A stretch of DNA of 64,000 bases, taken from contig JAKQEI010000088.1 in NCBI GenBank assembly GCA_029573495.1, positions 1 to 64,000 on the forward strand, in the 5' to 3' direction. The translations under genes were made by a program, and so were the position numbers. The notes beneath the pieces were generated by a model that was given only the letters and a program-made list of their open reading frames with translations, was not told where the DNA came from and ran no database searches. This DNA comes from Bacteroidota bacterium. GTDB taxonomy: Bacteria; Bacteroidota; Bacteroidia; Flavobacteriales_F; PHOS-HE28. Below are positions 30,918-40,108 of this stretch, piece after piece. The first letter of the stretch is position 1. Each line of letters starts with the position of its first letter.

Positions 30918-32165
30918 ATGTCCACCTTCCATGCATTGTCCTTGATCGCCTGCACCCTGCCCGTGTTGGTCGCAGGTCAAAGCTGCACCTACGACTATGT
31001 CACCCGGCAGTTCGATGTGCGTGTGGAGAGCGATGTCTTCTATGGGACGGCCGTCCGTTACGACGGCGGGGTCGACAGCCTGCGCATGAACATCTTCAAG
31101 CCGGTGGGGGATGACGTACTGGCGCGACCGGTGATCGTGGCCATCCATGGGGGTGCGTTCATCGGCGGGCACCGCAACGAGATGAACACGATCTGCAGCT
31201 GGTATGCGGAACGAGGTTATGTGGCCGTGACCGTGAGCTATCGGCTCGGCTTCCACCCGCCCGCCTTGCTTCCGAACCCTTATGCCTATGACCAGGCCGA
31301 GGTGATCCGTGCGGCCTACCGCGCACAACAGGATGTGAAGGGGGCGATCCGCTACCTCCGCGGCCGGTCCGGAACGGACAGTTCGGATGTCGCGAACATC
31401 TCCGTGATGGGTGTGAGCGCCGGCGGCATCACCGCGCTGCACGTGGCCTATGCCACGGATGAGGCTGAAAAGCCGGTGAGCTGTGAGGCCACAGGGGCGG
31501 TCAACCAGTTCCTGGCACAATACCCACGACCCGACCTTGGCCCGGTGAACGGTGATCTGCATGTGGGCGTGGATGCCACCGTGAACGCCTGCGTCTCCTA
31601 TTTCGGCGGGATCCTGGACACCGCCATGATCGGCAGCGCGGATGACCCCGCCCTGTTCACCTACCATCAGACCGGCGACCCGGTGGTCGGCTGTGGTCAT
31701 CAGCAGGGTTTGTGGGGCATGCCTCTCGGGATCGGCGGGAACTACCCCTGGTTGTTCGGTTCCTGCGCGATGGACCCTTACGTGGGATCGCTCGGCTTCA
31801 GTGACATGCGATACGAGTTCCATCCTTACACCGGGAATGCCCACGACATCCATGACCTGCCCTTGGTCGACGGTTGGGCGGCGGAATTCCTGGCCCGCCA
31901 GTTCTGTTCACCCATCACGGGACTGGCCATCGCGGGATCAGCTCCGGAACCACTCGTCTTTCCGAACCCGGCATCGGACAGGATCAACGTGACCGTCCCG
32001 GCACCTGCTCTTTCACAGCTGATCCTGCACGCCTTGGACGGCCGCATCGTGGCCCGGGCTACGGGCGGCTCCATGGCGGTCGAGCAACTCGACGCGGGGC
32101 ATTACCTGCTGGATATCCGGACCGAAGCGGGGCATTGGACCCGTCCGGTGGTCATTTCCAGGTAG
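30918..32165 (+). CDS. Secreted alpha/beta hydrolase (carboxylesterase-like) with T9SS C-terminal sorting domain
   Basis: VIVAIHGGAFIGGHRNE, ISVMGVSAGGITALH nucleophile elbow; C-terminus PLVFPNPASDRINVTV...GHYLLDIRT. Confidence 0.85.
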   Translation: MSTFHALSLIACTLPVLVAGQSCTYDYVTRQFDVRVESDVFYGTAVRYDGGVDSLRMNIFKPVGDDVLARPVIVAIHGGAFIGGHRNEMNTICSWYAERGYVAVTVSYRLGFHPPALLPNPYAYDQAEVIRAAYRAQQDVKGAIRYLRGRSGTDSSDVANISVMGVSAGGITALHVAYATDEAEKPVSCEATGAVNQFLAQYPRPDLGPVNGDLHVGVDATVNACVSYFGGILDTAMIGSADDPALFTYHQTGDPVVGCGHQQGLWGMPLGIGGNYPWLFGSCAMDPYVGSLGFSDMRYEFHPYTGNAHDIHDLPLVDGWAAEFLARQFCSPITGLAIAGSAPEPLVFPNPASDRINVTVPAPALSQLILHALDGRIVARATGGSMAVEQLDAGHYLLDIRTEAGHWTRPVVISR

Positions 32166-32218
32166 GGTCGCCGCCTTCGGCAGGTCCGTTGATCGACCCG
32201 TCGATCAGGCGGCCTGTG

Positions 32219-32248
32219 TTGACAGGATCAAGATCCTACCTACATTCG
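32219..32248 (+). promoter_or_regulatory. Candidate Bacteroidota-type promoter for the RRM gene
   Basis: TTG (32219-32221), 19 nt, TACATTCG (32241-32248); close to TTG-N19-TAnnTTTG. Confidence 0.45.
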
Positions 32249-32328
32249 TGCCGCCCAACGGCCCTGTCGTGCTTTGGCGAGACGCTCGGGGTACAGGCGC
32301 AGAACAAATTAACCCGTCAGTAGAACTC

Positions 32329-32706
32329 ATGAACATTTACGTCGCCAACGTGCCTTACTCAGTGAAGGACCAGGATCTCCACGAGCTGTTCGCCCCCTTC
32401 GGTGAGGTGACTTCGGCCAAGATCATCATGGATCGTGCCACCAACCGCAGCCGTGGCTTCGGATTCGTGGAGATGGCCGATGATGACGCCGGGCGCGCCG
32501 CCATTGAGGGGACCAATGGCAAGAATTTCCACGGCCGTGACCTGGTCGTGAACGAAGCCCGCCCGCGCACCGAGGGTGATCGCGGAGGTTTCGGAGGCGG
32601 TAGCCGCGGCTTCGGCGGTGGTGACCGTGGTGGATACCGCAGCGAACGCGGCGGTGGCGACCGTGGTGGATACCGTAGCGAGCGTCCGCGCCGCGACGAG
32701 TACTGA
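32329..32706 (+). CDS. RRM RNA-binding protein with RGG-rich tail
   Basis: MNIYVANVPYSVKDQDLHELFAPFGEV...SRGFGFVEM (RNP1/RNP2), tail GGGDRGGYRSERGGGDRGGYRSERPRRDEY. Confidence 0.95.
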   Translation: MNIYVANVPYSVKDQDLHELFAPFGEVTSAKIIMDRATNRSRGFGFVEMADDDAGRAAIEGTNGKNFHGRDLVVNEARPRTEGDRGGFGGGSRGFGGGDRGGYRSERGGGDRGGYRSERPRRDEY

Positions 32707-32727
32707 ACCACTTCGACTTCGAGCTGA

Positions 32728-32760
32728 AAGGCCTCCCGGTACGCCGGGGGGCCTTCTTCA
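32728..32760 (+). terminator. Rho-independent-like hairpin after the RRM gene
   Basis: AAGGCCTCCCGG-TACG-CCGGGGGGCCTT (12 bp, one G:T) followed by cttc. Confidence 0.65.
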
Positions 32761-32867
32761 TTCGATCCCACCTGTGAAAGTTTGTTGATCGATCGAACCC
32801 CGTCACCCTCTCCCCATCCTACGGACCAGAGCAGCCGACGCAACCCGGTACTTTTGCCCACCCTCGC

Positions 32868-35375
32868 ATGCCTGTTCTGTTCCGATCGCTGATCAGCGTC
32901 CTTCTTCTTGCAAGCGCACAGCTGGCAGCTGCACAGCCACCGGCAGGTGGCCGTGGTGGGCGACCGGCGATCGGCCGGATCTATGGGAAGGTGATCGACT
33001 CCAGCACCGGCAAGGCGGCCGAGTTCGCGACCGTATCCGTGAACGCCGCACGGGGAGACAGCTTGCTGGGTGGTACGATCGTCCGCAACAACGGTGACTT
33101 CCTCGTGGAACAGCTGCCCCTCATGCCACTGAAGGTCACGATCAGCTTCATCGGTTACAAGCCGCAGGTGGTGCCGGTCCAGCTCACTCGCGATCAACAG
33201 GAGCGTGACCTCGGCAACATCGTATTGGAACCGGATGCTGAGGTCCTCAAGGAGTTCGAGGTGACCGGGGAGAAGCGCACCTCCATCATGCAGGTGGACA
33301 GAAGGGTGTACAACGTGGACAAGGACCTCACAACGCAGGGAGCCTCCGCGGTGGAGGTGATGAAGAACATCCCGGGGCTCAGTGTGGACGTGGACGGCAA
33401 CGTGCAGATGCGTGGCTCGAACCCTCAGGTATTGATCGATGGTCGGCCCACGACGATGACCCTGGAGATGATCCCTGCGGAGGACATCGAACGGGTGGAG
33501 CTCATCACGAACCCGTCCGCCGCCTTCGATGCGAACACGACGGGTGGCATCCTTAACGTGGTGTTGAAGAAGAGCACCAAGCCAGGCTACAGCGGGCAGG
33601 TGCAGGGGGGCATCGGCACCAACGACCGCTACCAGGCGGGTGGCAACCTGAATGCGAAGGATGGGCGCTGGGCATTCAACCTCTCTTACAACTTCAACAC
33701 CAGTCGCAACAACACGAACGCGCTCACGCGCCGGACCGACCGGTCCTTCGGCGAGGAGATCGGCTACTTTGAACAGGACACACGAAGCCTGAGCGGTCGG
33801 CGCATGAACGGGGGCCGGCTCGGTGTGGACTGGCAGGTGAGCAACCGCAGCACGCTCACGGTCTCGAATTCCGTCCGCTGGTTCACACATGACGGCAGTG
33901 ACGACCAGGATTTCTTCACCCTGGGAGGAAGTCAGGAACTACTCACCCGCGGGCAACAGTTGAACTCCTCCCGGACGGATCGATCCAACTACACGGGCCA
34001 GGTCCTCTTCAAGCATAAGACACCCAAGGAAGGGAAGGAATGGTCCATGGACTTCACATACAACTATGGGCAGCGGGAGAGCTTCGCTGAACAGGACCTC
34101 TATAGTTACGGTACCGACGGGGGATCGCTATCAGGTAGCCCACGCCTGCAGGATAACGTGGGCTGGAGCCATTATTCCTCCTACACCTTCCAAGCGGATG
34201 TCGTGGACCCCATCACCGAGCGAACGAAGCTGGAGTACGGATTGAAGGGTAACGTACAGCCGGATCACACGGTGCTTGAGGTACGGCTCACTTCACCGCT
34301 CATCGGAACCGACGTCCTGGACACCTCCCTGAGCAACGACTACCGCATTCAGAACATGGTGAACGCGGCTTACGTGAACTGGTCGCAACAGCTCACCACG
34401 AGCTGGTCCATGATGGCCGGTCTGCGCTTCGAGCAGACGTGGTTCGAGACTCGGCTATCGGGAAAGGACGAGGTGTTCCGCTACCGGTATCCGGATGGCA
34501 CCGGGAACCTGGGTCGTGCATTGTTCCCATCGCTCTACTTCGTGCGCCGTTGGGAGGGTAGTGAGCGCGAATTCCAGATCAATTTCTCCAGGAAGATCAA
34601 CCGGCCAAGGTTCTGGCAGATCGTCCCCTTCATCATGTACAGCGATTCCCGGAACGTACGCATCGGCAACCCGGCGCTCGCCCCCGAGATGAGCAACCTG
34701 GCGGAGGTGAACCACCTGCTGCCCTTCCTTGGTGGCAAGGCCACATGGCTCACCAGCGTCTTCGGTCGCTACTCCACCGATGTGGTCACCAACTTCGCCT
34801 CACCACTTCCGACGGACTCCACGATCCTGCTGAACACCTTCGTCAATGGATCGTTCGAGACCATGCTGGGATGGGAGAACGTATTGAAGGTGGATCCCAT
34901 GAAAGGGCTGCAGATCACCTTGAGCGGGATGGTGCGCCACACGAACGTAGCCTTGTCCAGCGCGCAGGGTGGACTGCGCAACCAGGGGGTGGTATGGGAA
35001 TCGAAACTGATGGTGAACCAACGCTTCGGTGTGAAGGCCGACTGGACCGTGCAGTTGAACGGCGAGTACGAGAGCCCGGAGGTGCAGGCGCAAGGCCGCT
35101 CGATGGCCCAGTACGGGGTGGACGCTTCATTGAGCCACGACTTCACGAAGCGGCTCACAGGTGTGCTCTCGGTGAACGACATCTTCTTCACGCGCCGCTG
35201 GGGCAACATCATCGACACACCTCTGCTCTTTCAGGAGAGTTACCGTCGTCGTGAGATGCGGTTCGTGCGCTTCACCCTCACGTGGAAGTTCGGGGAGCAG
35301 AACATGTCGTTGTTCCGCCGTCGCGGCCAGCGCAGTGAACCCGGTCAGAACGGTGGCGGGGAAATGGACTTCTAG
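32868..35375 (+). CDS. TonB-dependent receptor / outer membrane beta-barrel protein with carboxypeptidase-like N-domain
   Basis: GRIYGKVIDSSTGKAAEFATVSV; plug VEVMKNIPGLSVDVDGNVQMRGSNPQVLIDGRPT; C-terminal barrel. Confidence 0.9.
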   Translation: MPVLFRSLISVLLLASAQLAAAQPPAGGRGGRPAIGRIYGKVIDSSTGKAAEFATVSVNAARGDSLLGGTIVRNNGDFLVEQLPLMPLKVTISFIGYKPQVVPVQLTRDQQERDLGNIVLEPDAEVLKEFEVTGEKRTSIMQVDRRVYNVDKDLTTQGASAVEVMKNIPGLSVDVDGNVQMRGSNPQVLIDGRPTTMTLEMIPAEDIERVELITNPSAAFDANTTGGILNVVLKKSTKPGYSGQVQGGIGTNDRYQAGGNLNAKDGRWAFNLSYNFNTSRNNTNALTRRTDRSFGEEIGYFEQDTRSLSGRRMNGGRLGVDWQVSNRSTLTVSNSVRWFTHDGSDDQDFFTLGGSQELLTRGQQLNSSRTDRSNYTGQVLFKHKTPKEGKEWSMDFTYNYGQRESFAEQDLYSYGTDGGSLSGSPRLQDNVGWSHYSSYTFQADVVDPITERTKLEYGLKGNVQPDHTVLEVRLTSPLIGTDVLDTSLSNDYRIQNMVNAAYVNWSQQLTTSWSMMAGLRFEQTWFETRLSGKDEVFRYRYPDGTGNLGRALFPSLYFVRRWEGSEREFQINFSRKINRPRFWQIVPFIMYSDSRNVRIGNPALAPEMSNLAEVNHLLPFLGGKATWLTSVFGRYSTDVVTNFASPLPTDSTILLNTFVNGSFETMLGWENVLKVDPMKGLQITLSGMVRHTNVALSSAQGGLRNQGVVWESKLMVNQRFGVKADWTVQLNGEYESPEVQAQGRSMAQYGVDASLSHDFTKRLTGVLSVNDIFFTRRWGNIIDTPLLFQESYRRREMRFVRFTLTWKFGEQNMSLFRRRGQRSEPGQNGGGEMDF

Positions 35376-36337
35376 AGCGGAACCACCTCGAAACGCGGAC
35401 AACCGACCTGTCCCTGTTCGCTGTAGAAGTCGATGAAGCGCAGTTTGAAGAAGTAGCCTTCCGCGTCCTTCACGATGTAGACGCGCGTCAGATCGATCTC
35501 GTAGGAGGCGCTTTCGAAGATGTAGGTCTTCCAGTCATAGCCGATCGCATCCCGCGCATCATTGAACGGGTGCGCAAGCGTATCACCGAGGGTCACCGCG
35601 TCGAAGTCGGTCACGTTCATCTCCGCCACACGTACACCTGGAGCGGAAAGCAGACCGGCTACGATGTAGGGCTGGAAGGGTTCGTAGAACTGGTGTGTGT
35701 ACTGGGTCACCACCAGGTCCCAATCGTTCCGTTCGGGTTCGATGGGCACCACACCGACATCGGACCTGTAACACGTGAACGAACGCGAGGGATCCTTCGG
35801 CACCGTCACGCTGGTCAGCTGGGTGCCGTTCAGCCGGGCCACCTCGAAGGTGAACTCGGTGGCTGAAACGGTGTGGAAGCGGAACTTGCGAAGGCCCTGC
35901 GGCAGACCGATCGCATCGAAGCCGAGGTCGACGATGTACACGTCATCCTGCCCGCGCCAATCGCCGAAGGCCGTGCTGTCGCGATGGCCGCTCGGTGCAT
36001 CGATCCTGCGGCCGGCGGCCATGCCCAGGGTATCATGCTGGGCGGTGATGTCCACCGGTCCGATGTTCCAGGCGGTCATCATCTTCGACCCGTTCAGGTA
36101 GATCCGCCAGCCGTCCACCGTGCTCTCGAAGGCGAGGTCCCAGGCCGTCTTCACGTTGGTGCTCACCACCTCGCCGGTGCGCACGTCCAGCCACAATTGA
36201 TCCTGATAGCCGGGCCCCATGCAGGTCTGCAGGGTCATGGCAGCGCCGCGCTCACGAGCCGGCACGGGAAGCTCCTCCTTCAGGCAGGAGCTGAAGCCAA
36301 GGAGGACCAAGGCACCGAGCAGAAGGTCAATTCGCAT
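35372..36337 (-). CDS. HmuY-like heme-binding lipoprotein
   Basis: LLGFSSCLKEE lipobox; TAWDLAFESTVDGWRIYLNG, DWDLVVTQYTHQF, GYDWKTYIFESASYEID...YIVKDAEGYFFKLRFIDFY. Confidence 0.8.
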   Translation of the reverse strand: MRIDLLLGALVLLGFSSCLKEELPVPARERGAAMTLQTCMGPGYQDQLWLDVRTGEVVSTNVKTAWDLAFESTVDGWRIYLNGSKMMTAWNIGPVDITAQHDTLGMAAGRRIDAPSGHRDSTAFGDWRGQDDVYIVDLGFDAIGLPQGLRKFRFHTVSATEFTFEVARLNGTQLTSVTVPKDPSRSFTCYRSDVGVVPIEPERNDWDLVVTQYTHQFYEPFQPYIVAGLLSAPGVRVAEMNVTDFDAVTLGDTLAHPFNDARDAIGYDWKTYIFESASYEIDLTRVYIVKDAEGYFFKLRFIDFYSEQGQVGCPRFEVVPL

Positions 36338-38657
36338 GCAGGCTCTTCTTCAGGTCCAATTCGATACGCACGAAGGCGACGCGACCGGTGGCCATGGGAA
36401 TACTGGTCCCTCCCCCACTGTGCGCTCCGGTGGACATGTTGGCGTTCAGGTCCATCACATTGAATAGGTTCTTGCAGCCACCTGTAAGCGCGAGCCGGTC
36501 ACCCCAGACCCGTTTCGTGAGCGTGGCATCCGCCATGTGGAAGGCTGCGATGTAACTGCGGCCCAGTTCACCATCATCCTGCAGCGCGTAGTTCGCGAGC
36601 CTGTCCTGCCATTTCCAGAAGATCGATCCGCTCCAACCCTTGCGCAACCACTGCTTCGTGAGCGAAGCACGCAGCTCGCTGGTGAACAGGGTCGGACTGT
36701 TCGTCGCATCGGCGAGCTCATCCTGCCTGCCCGTGACAGCCGCTCCGCAGGAGATCACCCAATGACCATTGTCCCACCCCGCGCCAACGGTCCCACCCAG
36801 GGTGTGGTAGCGACCCACGTTCACATAGGAGTAATGCTGACCGTTCACCTGGGCCAGGGTGATCAGGTCGTTCATGTGGTTGTGGAAGGCCGTGATCTCA
36901 CTCGTATAGACACCCTTGTCCTTCGCATGCCGGTAGGAAAGACCGCCACTGAAGTTGTGTGATCGCTCCGCGCGGAGATCAGCATTGCCGACGATATCAT
37001 GGTTCACATCCACGAAGAAGAGGTAGAGCTCCTTCAACGACGGTGCGCGGAAGCCGTTGGCATAGGAAGCGCGCGCGGTGAAGCCATCGCTGATCCGCCA
37101 ACGCAGGTTCACCGATGGAATGATCGGTGCACCGTACCGGGTGTTGTAGGCATAGCGCACCCCGGGTCGGATGGTCAGGTCCTTCGTCGCTTGATACTCG
37201 GCGCTGGCCATCACCGCATAGTCACCGATCGATTCCTCGCCATCACCGATGCGCGGTCCGGATCCGGTCTCCAGATTGAGGTCGATGCCCGCTTCGTAGT
37301 CGATCCGGGCACGGTCACGTGCCTGGGCGAAGGTGGCCCGCACGTTGGTGAGCGTGAAGCCCGAGGTGTCCTGCTCCATCGCAGCGTCCACCAATTGTTC
37401 GCTCAATGTCGTCAGGTCGCGGTACCACAGGTTGCTGAAGCGGACGTAGCGGTTGTGGGCCGCCAGCGCATTGATCCTTCGCCCGTTCCCCAGGCGACCG
37501 GCGGCGGTCACGGCATTGTCCAGGCGAATGGTGGTGTAGCGCTCATCGAAAGCGGACTCGAAGTATGGAGCGCGAGGCATGCCTCGGTTGGTGATCACAT
37601 CGTGCATCCCCTCCACCTTGTAGCCCAGGTCCCACTGATCACCGGTGCGACGGTAGGAGAAGCGACCGAAGTACTGTTCGCGCGGCTTCCACTGTTGGAA
37701 GCGGTTCGTGTCCGCCAGGGCGGGTGTGAGATCGACCAGACCCGGACGGCTCGGATCCCAACCGGCGAAGAAGTTCCGCCCGGCGGTGAGCACGACATCG
37801 TTCCGACCCCAATGACGTGTGCCTGTGACCGTGGTGTTGAGGCGTCCGACGTGTTCGGCATAGGTCGAAGCCTTGAAGGTGGCCGGCCTTCCACCCCCTT
37901 TGCGCGTGATCAGGTTGATGGTGCCCGCGAGCGCATTGGTGCCGTAATTCACACTGAGCGGTCCCTCCACCAACTCGACCCGATCGATACCCGTGAGGTC
38001 GATCTGCGCCAGGTCGATGTTACCATCCTGCCTGCCGATCACCGGCACTCCATCGATCAGGAGCTTCACGTTCTGCCCGCCAAGCCCTTGCATGCTCATG
38101 GAGGTACCCAGCTGGTTGTCCTGGGAAAGGCGGATGTTCAACTCGTTGCGCAGCGCATCGCCAAGGTTGTTCGCGGCCATGCGTTGAATGCGTGCTGCAT
38201 CGATCACACGCACCCGGTGTACGGCCCGCTCAGGGTCAATGGGGGCATACTGCCCGGTGACCACGAACTCCGGAAGGCCCAAGCTGGCGGGACGAAGCAC
38301 ATAGTTCGAACGGCCTCCATCCATCGCACGCAACGTATCGCTGACCGTGACGAAGCCCACAAAGGAGACCCGGAGAGCCACTTGTCCATCCCGGGTCGCA
38401 TCGGTCACGGGGAGGGCACCGGTCCCGTTCGCATCAAGCACCACAAGTCCGCCCTTGGAGCTATCCACGAGCTGCCATGCGATATGCGCGTAGGGGACCG
38501 CCTTCCCCTCCGTATCGACGACGGTGATGGCGTGCTGGGCCTGCAACAACACCGTGAGCAGGAATAGAGGGAGCGCGAGGATCCAGTGCTTCACCTTCGA
38601 CCGCAACTTGTTCAGAACACAAAGGACCTGCGCGGAGCACCGGCGATCGTCATACAA
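36327..38657 (-). CDS. TonB-dependent receptor (HmuR-like context)
   Basis: Plug LGDALRNELNIRLSQDNQLGTSMSMQGLGGQNVKLLIDGVPV, VELVEGPLSVNYGTNALAGTINLIT; true start may be GTG 38594. Confidence 0.9.
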   Translation of the reverse strand: MYDDRRCSAQVLCVLNKLRSKVKHWILALPLFLLTVLLQAQHAITVVDTEGKAVPYAHIAWQLVDSSKGGLVVLDANGTGALPVTDATRDGQVALRVSFVGFVTVSDTLRAMDGGRSNYVLRPASLGLPEFVVTGQYAPIDPERAVHRVRVIDAARIQRMAANNLGDALRNELNIRLSQDNQLGTSMSMQGLGGQNVKLLIDGVPVIGRQDGNIDLAQIDLTGIDRVELVEGPLSVNYGTNALAGTINLITRKGGGRPATFKASTYAEHVGRLNTTVTGTRHWGRNDVVLTAGRNFFAGWDPSRPGLVDLTPALADTNRFQQWKPREQYFGRFSYRRTGDQWDLGYKVEGMHDVITNRGMPRAPYFESAFDERYTTIRLDNAVTAAGRLGNGRRINALAAHNRYVRFSNLWYRDLTTLSEQLVDAAMEQDTSGFTLTNVRATFAQARDRARIDYEAGIDLNLETGSGPRIGDGEESIGDYAVMASAEYQATKDLTIRPGVRYAYNTRYGAPIIPSVNLRWRISDGFTARASYANGFRAPSLKELYLFFVDVNHDIVGNADLRAERSHNFSGGLSYRHAKDKGVYTSEITAFHNHMNDLITLAQVNGQHYSYVNVGRYHTLGGTVGAGWDNGHWVISCGAAVTGRQDELADATNSPTLFTSELRASLTKQWLRKGWSGSIFWKWQDRLANYALQDDGELGRSYIAAFHMADATLTKRVWGDRLALTGGCKNLFNVMDLNANMSTGAHSGGGTSIPMATGRVAFVRIELDLKKSLHAN

Positions 38658-38753
38658 GCGTTGATCCCGACCGGACCGGGAGGTAAGGCCGCCCGAAGAA
38701 GGTGCACCCCACCCCGACCGGTCACCTCACACCGGGAGTCTGCGCGCACTCGT

Positions 38754-39983
38754 TCATTCCACGACGATTCGAGCCGTCAGGAGGCGACCCTCCGCCTCGA
38801 GACGTGCCATGTAAAGACCGGCCGGCAAGCTGCCCAGGTCCACGGAAGTCATGCTCAACGAGCCCGCACCGTTCACCACTTGGGTATGCACCAGTCGACC
38901 GGCGCGGTCCAGGATGGAGAGGCGACCGAGGCGCACCTCCTGACCAAGGACCATGTTCAACTGACCGTTCACCACCGGATTGGGATACACCGCCAGCCGA
39001 TCAGATGTCTCCTCACCCACCGAGACGCTGCTCACCAGTTCCTGGTTGAACGTGATGTCGCCATTGGCGCTTCCGCCGTAACCGGTGAAGACGAGCTTCC
39101 AGATGTTGGATGCCCTGTCCTGCACGAAATAGGTGCGGTCCTGCGCATACTCGTATTGGAAGGTGGTCATGTTGAAGCTCTTCCAGTCGGAACCGATCAC
39201 ATTGATGGCGGTGTCCATGTCTGCGCTGTTCCACATAGCCTCACTGGTCGGTACGTCATCCACTTGCATGGCGGTCACCTCCTTGTTCTGCAATACGCCG
39301 GTCACCGGGTAGGCGGTGGGCACCATGCTGATGTACTTCGTGAAGAGCAGGTCCCAGTCGGCGGCCATTGGTTCCGGATCGACCGTCCCGCCCGTGGCAA
39401 AACTGTAGTAGCCGAAGTTCTTTCCGGAGAAGGCCGACTTCAACAAGGTCGCGTCCTGCTGGTCGGCACCATCGATGCCGGCGTAGGTGAAGGAGTAGGT
39501 GCCGCTCGCCAGGGAATTGATCCGGAGCTTCCTGAATCCACCTTCCGCATCCTCAATGGCGTAGATCCGGGCACCGATGATGGTGTGCGTAACAGGGTTG
39601 TAATTCCCCCAGCCCACGTTAAGACCGAGCGGATCCTCCAGGTCGTTCCCATGGGTCAAGGCACCCGCTGACCAGTAGATCTCACTGTTCTGGATCTCCG
39701 TCCAATTCTCCACATCCGGCACGGTCACCAGGTCCCACTCGTCGATGGCCGCCGTGGTCTCATACACCTTCAACCCCTTCGCGGTATTGACGAGGACGGA
39801 GGAGTTGAACGCATTGATCTCGAAGGCGAGGTCCCAGTCGGCCAACGGGATGCTTGACTGTTCACCCTGTTCGAGGCTGTAATAGGTCTGGATGGCACTT
39901 CCAGCGCCGGTGGAGACGGTGACTGATTGAGCCAGGATCACGGTGGGCAGCAGTGCGGAGGCGAGGAGGGTAGCGAGCTTCAT
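38754..39983 (-). CDS. HmuY-like protein with T9SS type A sorting domain
   Basis: WDLAFEINAFNSSVLVN, DWDLLFTKYISMVPTAYPVTGVL, GSDWKSFNMTTFQYEYAQDRTYFVQDRASNIWKLVFTGYGG; tail RLAVYPNPVVNGQLNM...GLYMARLEAEGRLLTARIVVE. Confidence 0.8.
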   Translation of the reverse strand: MKLATLLASALLPTVILAQSVTVSTGAGSAIQTYYSLEQGEQSSIPLADWDLAFEINAFNSSVLVNTAKGLKVYETTAAIDEWDLVTVPDVENWTEIQNSEIYWSAGALTHGNDLEDPLGLNVGWGNYNPVTHTIIGARIYAIEDAEGGFRKLRINSLASGTYSFTYAGIDGADQQDATLLKSAFSGKNFGYYSFATGGTVDPEPMAADWDLLFTKYISMVPTAYPVTGVLQNKEVTAMQVDDVPTSEAMWNSADMDTAINVIGSDWKSFNMTTFQYEYAQDRTYFVQDRASNIWKLVFTGYGGSANGDITFNQELVSSVSVGEETSDRLAVYPNPVVNGQLNMVLGQEVRLGRLSILDRAGRLVHTQVVNGAGSLSMTSVDLGSLPAGLYMARLEAEGRLLTARIVVE

Positions 39984-40108
39984 ACGGTCGGTTCCAATTG
40001 AGACCACAAAGCAACGGCCCACCACCACCCGCAGGCAATAGCCCGATCGTGTCAAAGCCCCTCGTTCCGTCATGGAACTGCAACAACCGGACGGTAGGGG
40101 GTCCGCTC

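Noticed and set aside
32355-33890. 511-aa minus-strand ORF with RSLRYPPRSPPP repeats
   Set aside because: Repeats are the antisense of the RGG tail; spans two well-supported plus-strand genes.
36999-38567. 522-aa plus-strand ORF opposite the TonB receptor
   Set aside because: Antisense shadow frame; no recognisable domain; minus strand has strong TonB receptor motifs.
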